A stretch of 8,275 nucleotides of DNA from Verrucomicrobiales bacterium (GTDB taxonomy: Bacteria; Verrucomicrobiota; Verrucomicrobiia; Limisphaerales; Palsa-1400). The stretch's first letter is position 1, and each line of letters starts with the position of its first letter. Both the position numbers and the translations under genes were made by a program. The notes below the pieces were generated by a model. That model saw only the letters and a program-made list of their open reading frames with translations. It searched no databases and had not been told where the DNA came from. Positions 1-4,856 of the stretch are shown here, in pieces. The DNA lies in contig JAQGOW010000453.1 of NCBI GenBank assembly GCA_028293405.1, positions 1 to 8,275 on the forward strand, in the 5' to 3' direction.

Positions 1-1890
1 TGTCGCATTGGAGGCGACGGTAACATTCAACGTGATGTGGGTTGGGTCGGTGTAAGTGATCGAATTGACGGTGACGCTACCTCCGTTGATTGTGGCGGCG
101 ATACGATTCGAGAAACCAGTGCCGGGATCGTAAAAGCCCGAACCGCTTACACTGCTACCGGTGACAATTATATTGGTCGTAATACCAATAGGGATCGCCG
201 ACGGATTGCAACTGGCTGGAGTGGCCGGTGCCGGCGCGGGAAGTTTGGCGACTTGCACCGCGAAGCCGTTTTGTGAAAACGAAACCCATTCCTGAACCGT
301 CCACATGGTCATGTCGTCGTTGGGGTCGAGCGTGGTCATCGAATAATCACCCCAACGGTGAGGGTCGGTGGCGACTGACAAATCATTTGGATTATAAGGT
401 GCGGAACTTGCGGTGTAGGTGAAGGGCGCTTGCATTGCGCCTGACGTGTCGGTGGCATATCGGCCAGTCGCGGCGGCGTCCATGTAGTGATTGGGGCCGC
501 CGATAGTGAAGCCCATCGCCGCATGCCCCTGGCCCGAAACCATGATCGTGCCCATCCAGTAATTCAGCATGGCAGCGCTGCTATCGAAAACGGTGCCTGA
601 CTGAACCACGCTTGGCGTCGATCCTGTCGCGATGTTGGTAATTTGATACCAACGCACGCCGTTGCGGTCGACGGAGCTCGTGCCGCCAGCGCTATTTACA
701 CCGACGTTGTGCGTTGTCCAAAGCGTTCCGTTACGCAGATGCGCGGCGAGCAAACGTTCGTCCAACCCGTCGATTGTATTCGTGCTGCCTTTGACGGTTG
801 GGGCAATTGGCGAGGCAAACGAAGACACTGACACGTTGATGTTGCCGGAGATGGAGGGTGTCCCACCGGGATTGCTAATGCGACGTAGCTGCAGGAGCGT
901 CGAGGAAGTAAAATCAACACCGATGAAATAACCTTCAGTCGCCGCCGCATTGAAATTGTCCACTCCTTGAGGCGTGTAAGGACCGGCCTTCTTGAAACCA
1001 TTTCCCGTGACCAAATTGGCAAACGTCGTAACGACAATTGGTCCACCGCTGAGCAAGGAACTCTTGCGCACGACGTAGGCGTTACAATTCGCGAAAGAAC
1101 CGTTAGGCGAAAACATGTTACACCCAATGTAGAGCGCGTTGGCGTCGATCCCGAGCGATGGGTAATCAGCGAAATTCGAAGAATCACCAAGGAACTGGAA
1201 AAACGACCAAACGGTGCTCGGGGTAATCACGCTGCCGTCGCTGACGGCCAGCATGATGCGATTGGGTAAACTGCCAGACTGACCCGGAACATCGATCATG
1301 ATAATAAACCAGCGCTTCGAGAGTCGGTCATAGCGAATACGCGGATCGGTGGTGAAGTTATTCGCGGTCGGTGCGGTCATCACGGGCAGAAAGAACACGT
1401 CTGTGTTGGCGTCGATTGCGTTGTCCTTCGCGCCGGTCGTTTTGTTGAAAGAACGAATGCGACCGTTCAGAGCGACAATAAATTGCGTCGGGCCGACGGC
1501 TCCCATCGTGTCTGGAGGATAGCCGGTGCAATCGTTGACAGTCCCGCCCGTGAAATTGACCGAGGGCGTGGCGATGTTTGGATTCAACTGGAACGACGGC
1601 GCCGGCAACTCCGAATTGGTCATCTGCGTGTTCGGCGCGGGCACTTCGACCCTGATCTTGCGCGGGAAATTACGAATCTTCTTACCATGGACTTTGGTGT
1701 CAACGTCACTGGCTGCGCTAGCGGCATTGATATCAGCCGTTGTGCGTGTGATTGCGGCCTCGCCGACTTGCGGCAGGCCATCAGTATCGGGCTTGGCCAA
1801 TGCGCTCGAGCAAATCAGCGATACAAAGGCGAGCGTGACGAAATACGAGAGCACCCAGTGGAACCGATTCGGGGAAGTGCCGGAAAACAT
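1..1890 (-). CDS. Secreted protein with 'RWGDYS' core and C-terminal IPT/TIG-like domain (C-terminus cut off)
   Basis: An open frame of 630 codons runs from ATG at 1890 to the window edge with no stop, so the C-terminus is missing. An in-frame TAG at 1902-1900 makes this the first possible ATG, and an AGGA lies a few bases upstream. Residues 1-32 form a Sec signal peptide: R9, a hydrophobic stretch at about 12-27, and an S-S-A-L-A cleavage site after A32. Residues 125-134 read PPDTMGAVGP. The following region has repeated Asp/Trp/aromatic motifs (DPRIRYDR, RWFIIMID, DYPSLGIDANALYIG) that suggest a beta-propeller-like fold. Residues 512-517 read RWGDYS, followed by DPNDD, TMW and QE. A Pro/Ala-rich linker near 550 leads into an IPT/TIG-like beta-sandwich (VTGSSVSGSGFYDPGTGF, then TYTDPTHITLNV). 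I recognise this as a type of exported protein common in Verrucomicrobiota and Acidobacteria, but I know of no proven function. It probably acts at or outside the cell surface. It lies 70 bases after the response regulators and may be co-transcribed with them. Confidence 0.85.
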   Translation of the reverse strand, partial: MFSGTSPNRFHWVLSYFVTLAFVSLICSSALAKPDTDGLPQVGEAAITRTTADINAASAASDVDTKVHGKKIRNFPRKIRVEVPAPNTQMTNSELPAPSFQLNPNIATPSVNFTGGTVNDCTGYPPDTMGAVGPTQFIVALNGRIRSFNKTTGAKDNAIDANTDVFFLPVMTAPTANNFTTDPRIRYDRLSKRWFIIMIDVPGQSGSLPNRIMLAVSDGSVITPSTVWSFFQFLGDSSNFADYPSLGIDANALYIGCNMFSPNGSFANCNAYVVRKSSLLSGGPIVVTTFANLVTGNGFKKAGPYTPQGVDNFNAAATEGYFIGVDFTSSTLLQLRRISNPGGTPSISGNINVSVSSFASPIAPTVKGSTNTIDGLDERLLAAHLRNGTLWTTHNVGVNSAGGTSSVDRNGVRWYQITNIATGSTPSVVQSGTVFDSSAAMLNYWMGTIMVSGQGHAAMGFTIGGPNHYMDAAATGRYATDTSGAMQAPFTYTASSAPYNPNDLSVATDPHRWGDYSMTTLDPNDDMTMWTVQEWVSFSQNGFAVQVAKLPAPAPATPASCNPSAIPIGITTNIIVTGSSVSGSGFYDPGTGFSNRIAATINGGSVTVNSITYTDPTHITLNVTVASNAT

Positions 1891-1943
1891 CGGGCTATCC
1901 TAGCAAAACCCGGCGGAATAAAACCAGCAAATGTGAGCGATTC

Positions 1944-1970
1944 GCGCCGCCTGGCGAAGCTCAGGCGCGC
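1944..1970 (-). other. Bulged GC-rich hairpin spanning a response-regulator stop codon
   Basis: GCGC(C)GCCTG at 1944-1953 pairs with CAGGCGCGC at 1962-1970, giving nine base pairs with one bulged base and an eight-base loop. It covers the last codons and the TGA stop (1963-1961) of the minus-strand response regulator. No T-run follows directly on the minus strand; the first TTTT is about 20 bases further on. It could be a weak terminator, a processing site or an mRNA 3'-end stabiliser, so it is not called an intrinsic terminator. Confidence 0.35.
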
Positions 1971-2422
1971 TTGTAGTCCACCGGCAAATTCTTTTGTTCA
2001 GCGAGGTGGAAGAATTCGCGAGCTTTGAAGGGTTTGAGGAGGAACGCATCGGCTCCGAGGGTGACGGCTGAGCGCAAGACTTTCACCTGTTCTTCACTGC
2101 TGATGGCGATGATGGGGATTTTGCGGAACTTCAATTTGGAACGCACCCAAGCCTGGGCTTGAAGCCCGTCAACCTCCGGCAAGCGCAGGTCCATGACGAT
2201 CACCGCGGGCAACGGATACAAGTCGCGATCCGCGTAATCGCCGCTGCCCTCAAGATACCGAGTCAAGTGATGCGCGGTCGGCACGCAACGGACCGGGTTC
2301 GACACGTTGCAATCCCGCAACTGTCTATGGGCGATAACAAAATCTTCTACGTTATCCTCCACGAACAGGATCGCCCCGCTTCGGGCTGTGGCCATGGTCG
2401 CGCTATTAGTTTCGGCTGTCAT
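1961..2422 (-). CDS. Single-domain response regulator (receiver only, Rcp1-like), copy 1
   Basis: This 153-residue protein is almost entirely a CheY-like receiver domain, with no DNA-binding or enzymatic output domain. The beta1 strand ILFVEDN gives the acidic pair E22/D23. The phosphoacceptor is D78 in MDLRLPEVDG. The switch residue is S108 in PIIAISS, in place of the usual Thr, and the conserved Lys is K130 in LLKPF. The segment GSGDYADRDLYPLP before beta3 is typical of the cyanobacterial Rcp1-like subfamily, whose members take phosphate from phytochrome-type histidine kinases. The likely role is phosphorelay or protein-protein signalling in the cytoplasm; no kinase lies in the window. ATG at 2422 is used; ATG at 2395 (residue 10) is the alternative, and neither has a clear Shine-Dalgarno. 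It is the third and most downstream of three paralogous receivers, 117 bases after the previous one. Confidence 0.9.
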   Translation of the reverse strand: MTAETNSATMATARSGAILFVEDNVEDFVIAHRQLRDCNVSNPVRCVPTAHHLTRYLEGSGDYADRDLYPLPAVIVMDLRLPEVDGLQAQAWVRSKLKFRKIPIIAISSEEQVKVLRSAVTLGADAFLLKPFKAREFFHLAEQKNLPVDYKRA

Positions 2423-2466
2423 ATCAGGTGTCGCTGCTCACTTGGTTCGTCTCATCCCGAGAGAGT

Positions 2467-2532
2467 AAATATGTTCGATGATGGCTTTACGAAAATATTC
2501 GTTTAGGGGAATCCACGAAATATCGTTAAACG
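2467..2532. repeat. Three spaced AT-rich motifs (AAATAT..CG) in an intergenic gap
   Basis: On the plus strand AAATATGTTCG starts at 2467, AAATATTCG at 2493 and AAATATCG at 2518, a spacing of 26 and 25 bases. The second and third are also imperfect palindromes (ACGAAAATATTCGT at 2489-2502 and ACGAAATATCGT at 2515-2526), followed by GTTTA and GTTAA. They sit 45-110 bases upstream of the start of response regulator copy 1, where a promoter or operator would be expected. A TTGACC -35-like hexamer on the minus strand (2543-2538) overlaps the stop codon of the preceding gene, but no good -10 follows. A role as protein-binding sites is inference. Confidence 0.35.
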
Positions 2533-2539
2533 TCTCCGG

Positions 2540-3049
2540 TCAATTCGGCTGGGGGATTCGTTCGCCGAGTTTGCCTTTGCTATCGGTGTGAACCGAACAG
2601 CCTTCGCGCGTGCGTTCGGGCATTTCAACCATCGCCCAGTAGGTGTAGAATGCCTCGAGCAAGCGGCGCAGTTCCATTGGCTCATCGGGTTTGACGTGGT
2701 AAGCGCCAGCGCCGAGCAGGTAAGCCTTTTTGATATCGTCCGGGTCCTCCGATGCGCTCAGCACGACCCTCGGGATGACGGCCCATTTCGGTTTGTCCCG
2801 GATATGTTCGAGGACGGTGAAGCCGTCGCACACCGGCATTTTCAAATCGGTGATGATGGTGGTGGGAAAGGGATGTCGCTCGCGATCGGCGTACTCTCCC
2901 TCCCCGTTCAAGTAAGCGATGGCTTCTTTTCCATTGTTCACGATGTGAACCAGAATCTTGTGGTTGATTTTTTTGAACGCGACCCGGATGAGCAACTGGT
3001 CGTTGAAATCATCTTCGACCACGAGGATGGCTGGTTCTTGCACTTTCAT
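2540..3049 (-). CDS. Single-domain response regulator (receiver only, Rcp1-like), copy 2
   Basis: From ATG at 3049 this gives 169 residues starting MKVQEPAILVVEDD, the usual distance before beta1 of a receiver. A GTG at 3079 would add ten residues; it has AAGG four bases upstream, while the ATG has no visible Shine-Dalgarno. With ATG numbering, the acidic cluster is E12/D13/D14, the phosphoacceptor is D68 in TDLKMPVCDG, the switch residue is S98 (VVLSA) and the conserved lysine is K120 in HVKPDE. GEGEYADRERHPFP before beta3 matches the Rcp1-like type and the neighbouring copies. The last 30 or so residues are a charged tail (MPERTREGC...KGKLGERIPQPN) beyond the receiver, with no recognisable domain. 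The probable role is cytoplasmic phosphotransfer or partner binding without direct DNA contact. The next receiver follows after 117 bases on the same strand. Confidence 0.9.
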   Translation of the reverse strand: MKVQEPAILVVEDDFNDQLLIRVAFKKINHKILVHIVNNGKEAIAYLNGEGEYADRERHPFPTTIITDLKMPVCDGFTVLEHIRDKPKWAVIPRVVLSASEDPDDIKKAYLLGAGAYHVKPDEPMELRRLLEAFYTYWAMVEMPERTREGCSVHTDSKGKLGERIPQPN

Positions 3050-3103
3050 AATGAAATGCGGTCGAACGAAGGGTTCCACGCTGCCTTGTGCGGTGCAATC
3101 AGT

Positions 3104-3115
3104 TGAACTTGTTCA
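3104..3115. promoter_or_regulatory. Inverted repeat TGAAC-TT-GTTCA, possible operator
   Basis: Perfect five-base arms flank a two-base centre in the 108-base gap between response regulator copies 3 and 2. It lies 25 bases upstream of the GTG at 3079 and 55 upstream of the ATG at 3049. A binding site for a dimeric regulator is possible. The two-base spacing does not fit the LexA site layouts I know. Nothing else in this gap is recognisable. Confidence 0.25.
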
Positions 3116-3187
3116 TCGCACTGAGTGAAGGGCTGAAACGACTCCATCGATTCCAACGCGGCCAATCGTGGACGGACGCGCCACAGT

Positions 3188-3616
3188 TCAAGCCTCGACC
3201 GGCTCGACGCAATTGGTCAGGACGTCGAGTAGTTCGGCGCAACTGTCCGTCTTTGTGAGGTAGGCGGTGGCGCCCATCGCCATGCTTCTGGCCTTGTCCT
3301 CGTCGTGGGAGGAGGTGGAGTAGACAAGTATCGGAATGTCTCTGAACTCGCGGTGGCTGCGCACGAAGTCGAGCACTTCAAAGCCGTCGCGCACCGGCAT
3401 TTTCAAATCAGTCACAATCAAATTGGGCATCGGACAAACGCGGCGATCATCAAAGGGCGGCTTGCCCAATAGCCAATCGATTGCATAAACGCCATCGGGC
3501 ACGGTAAAGAGGTCGACGCGCAAACCGGCTTTGCGCAGAGCGCGGCGCAGGAAGATGACATCAGTCGGTTCGTCTTCGATGTAGAGCACCACGGGTTTAC
3601 ATGAAGCCATGAACAT
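3188..3616 (-). CDS. Single-domain response regulator (receiver only), copy 3, divergent
   Basis: From ATG at 3616 this gives 142 residues starting MFMASCKPVVLYIEDEP. A second ATG at 3610 is equally plausible and an upstream TTG at 3649 is less so. No Shine-Dalgarno is visible before any of them. With the 3616 numbering, the acidic pair is E14/D15, the phosphoacceptor is D70 in TDLKMPVRDG, the switch residue is S100 in ILVYSTSS and the conserved Lys is K122. The Lys is followed by Thr (LTKTDS), not by the near-universal Pro that shapes the beta5-alpha5 loop. The loop before beta3 (GKPPFDDRRVCPMP) is also more divergent than in the other two copies. It is a receiver with no output domain and is probably a cytoplasmic phosphorelay or adaptor protein. 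It is the first gene of the minus-strand block and faces the 514-base divergent intergenic region. Confidence 0.88.
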   Translation of the reverse strand: MFMASCKPVVLYIEDEPTDVIFLRRALRKAGLRVDLFTVPDGVYAIDWLLGKPPFDDRRVCPMPNLIVTDLKMPVRDGFEVLDFVRSHREFRDIPILVYSTSSHDEDKARSMAMGATAYLTKTDSCAELLDVLTNCVEPVEA

Positions 3617-3624
3617 GAAGAACA

Positions 3625-3650
3625 GTTGCCGTCGATGTGGACGACGCAAC
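3625..3650 (-). promoter_or_regulatory. Leader hairpin just upstream of response regulator copy 3
   Basis: On the minus strand CGACGCAAC at 3642-3650 (read as GTTGCGTCG) pairs with 3625-3634, giving nine base pairs with one bulge and a seven-base loop. Its 3' edge is eight bases from the ATG at 3616, exactly where a ribosome would bind, and no Shine-Dalgarno is visible. It may restrain translation of the regulator. That effect is inferred from position alone. Confidence 0.3.
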
Positions 3651-3884
3651 TAGATAATGCCTCCATTTTGCCCTCAGTGACTTCTTGTGTTTTCGATGCG
3701 GGGAGTCCCCCAGTCCGGCGCATATGTATAAGGCACGGCAGGACGAGGAGTTACGCCATCGGTCCGGTTGTGACAATTTTTAGCGCAAGCCATAGTTGGG
3801 GCGGAGAACGTTCCGGTGTGGCAACCGAATGCAGATGCTTGTGACGCAATCCACATCGGAGCTTCTCCAACATTGTGTTGTTCA

Positions 3885-3933
3885 GCCGACGCGCGCGCTC
3901 CGAGTGAGACGTCACGCGCGTCGGCGCTTTTTT
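3885..3933 (+). terminator. Intrinsic (Rho-independent) terminator
   Basis: GCCGACGCGCG at 3885-3895 and CGCGCGTCGGC at 3915-3925 are perfect 11-base inverted repeats with a 19-base loop. They are followed two bases later by six T residues (3928-3933). The T-run is only on the plus-strand side, so it ends plus-strand transcription. No plus-strand gene lies upstream in this window. It may therefore end a small RNA, act as an attenuator in a long SDR leader, insulate the SDR from antisense transcription through the regulators, or be left over from a lost gene. Confidence 0.7.
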
Positions 3934-3966
3934 CCGTGAGCGCGACGGAATTTATTTCACCAATAG

Positions 3967-3995
3967 TTGACGCTCTGCACGCAGAGCCCTCGAAT
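3967..3995 (+). promoter_or_regulatory. Candidate sigma70 promoter of the SDR operon with operator-like dyad in the spacer
   Basis: TTGACG (3967-3972, five of six matches to TTGACA) is separated by 17 bases from TCGAAT (3990-3995, four of six to TATAAT). This would start transcription near 4002 and give a leader of about 130 bases. The spacer contains GCTCTGC-AC-GCAGAGC (3972-3987), a perfect 7-2-7 inverted repeat lying almost exactly between the two hexamers. That is a typical repressor or MerR-like activator position. It begins 33 bases after the terminator T-run. The promoter call is by consensus only. Confidence 0.4.
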
Positions 3996-4076
3996 CGCTT
4001 GCGTACTCATGCTCTTGTCAACGAGCAGTGCACTCATGGCGGTATTCACATTTTCGCAGGAACCGCATCGACGGTG

Positions 4077-4106
4077 TTGACGAATCAGGAGCAGTCCCGT
4101 TCTCAT
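4077..4106 (+). promoter_or_regulatory. Alternative promoter close to the SDR start
   Basis: TTGACG (4077-4082) and TCTCAT (4101-4106, four of six matches) are 18 bases apart. Transcription would begin about 18 bases before the SDR GTG. It is a weaker match overall than the pair at 3967-3995. Confidence 0.2.
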
Positions 4107-4130
4107 ATGCGAGACAACTAATCCCTGACC

Positions 4131-4853
4131 GTGCATCGTCTCAAAAATAAAACCGCCATTGTTACCGGCGCCGCTCACGGCATCGGTCGCGCCATCGCCG
4201 AGTGCTTCGTTAAAGAAGGCGCGTCGGTGTTCGTCTTCGACATCGAAAAGAAAGTCGGCGCCGCGAGCGCGAAAGAAATTGGCGCGACATTTATTGCTTG
4301 TGATGTGTCGTCGGCGACGGCGGTCGTGCGCGCGATCAAAAAGGTTGGTCGCGTAGACGTGCTCTGCAATAACGCCGCTTACATCGGGCAGTGGCACAAC
4401 GCCGGCGAAGCGACGGACAAGGAATGGGACGCGTGTTATCGCGTTTCGTTGATGGGCACGGAGTATTGCACGCGCGCCGTTCTGCCGCAGATGGTCAAAC
4501 GAAAATCCGGTTCGATTATTAATATCAGTTCGATTCAAGGATTGGTCGGCGGCCGCAATTCCGCCGCTTACACGACGATCAAACACGCGCTTATCGGTTT
4601 GACGCGCAGCGTTGCTTACGATTACGGCGCGCACAACATTCGGTGCAACGCGATTTGTCCCGGCGCGATTCGCACGCGCATTTCTCCCGCGCCCGGCTCG
4701 GAACTGCACCAGCGCCAGATCAGCAAAACATTTTTGGGGCGCGTCGGTGAACCGCACGAAGTCGGCGCGGCGGCGGTGTTCCTGGCGTCGGACGAAGCGT
4801 CTTATGTCACAGGCGCGGTGCTCGCGGTGGACGGCGGTTGGACGGCGATGTAA
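4131..4853 (+). CDS. Classical short-chain dehydrogenase/reductase (SDR family), NAD(H)-type
   Basis: This 240-residue protein has the usual length of a classical SDR and reduces or oxidises an unknown alcohol/ketone substrate in the cytoplasm. The Rossmann motif TGAAHGIG is at residues 12-19. D37 at the end of beta2 (VFVFDIE) favours NAD(H) over NADP(H). D58 (CDVSS), NNAA (80-83), the catalytic S134, Y147 and K151 (YTTIK) and the ICPGAIRT segment are all present. It ends with VDGGWTAM, as many 3-oxoacyl-ACP-reductase-like SDRs do. The position of the fourth catalytic residue, normally Asn in a 'VNL' motif, reads VSL here (S106). The GTG at 4131 is used because an in-frame TAA at 4119 leaves no ATG upstream. 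The Shine-Dalgarno is weak. The next gene begins three bases after the TAA. FabG-like or sugar/steroid dehydrogenase activity cannot be separated from sequence alone. Confidence 0.93.
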   Translation: MHRLKNKTAIVTGAAHGIGRAIAECFVKEGASVFVFDIEKKVGAASAKEIGATFIACDVSSATAVVRAIKKVGRVDVLCNNAAYIGQWHNAGEATDKEWDACYRVSLMGTEYCTRAVLPQMVKRKSGSIINISSIQGLVGGRNSAAYTTIKHALIGLTRSVAYDYGAHNIRCNAICPGAIRTRISPAPGSELHQRQISKTFLGRVGEPHEVGAAAVFLASDEASYVTGAVLAVDGGWTAM

Positions 4854-4856
4854 GTC

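Larger units (their letters stand above)
3617..4130. other. Divergent intergenic region without a convincing gene
   Basis: This region separates the minus-strand regulators from the plus-strand SDR. Open frames inside it (for example plus 3626-3844 and plus 3816-4121) have no Shine-Dalgarno, no family resemblance and unlikely compositions. On the plus strand it holds a weak promoter-like pair (TTGTGA 3768-3773, CATAGT 3791-3796), hairpins at 3811-3829 and 3868-3880, an intrinsic terminator (3885-3933), and candidate SDR promoters at 3967-3995 and 4077-4106. On the minus strand a bulged hairpin lies just before the regulator start (3625-3650). A TATACA at 3732-3727 is a possible -10 for the regulators, but it lacks a good -35. 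Confidence 0.6.

Noticed and set aside
696..1190. A 164-codon minus-strand frame inside the long secreted protein
   Set aside because: It is in a different frame from the 630-codon open frame that has a signal peptide and conserved motifs. Its composition (Arg, Ser, Pro) is typical of an out-of-frame reading.
1888..1902. A lipoprotein (lipobox) reading of the secreted protein's signal peptide around C27
   Set aside because: The residue before the Cys is Ile (VSLIC), which does not fit the lipobox. A signal peptidase I site after ALA is clear.
1483..2028. A 181-codon plus-strand frame across the start of the secreted protein and the end of receiver copy 1
   Set aside because: It is antisense to both genes, has an Arg-rich composition and no family signal.
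3626..3844. A 72-codon plus-strand frame (TTG start) ending before the terminator at 3885
   Set aside because: It was considered as the gene served by the terminator. It starts with TTG inside the leader hairpin of the opposite gene, has no Shine-Dalgarno and no protein-like pattern.
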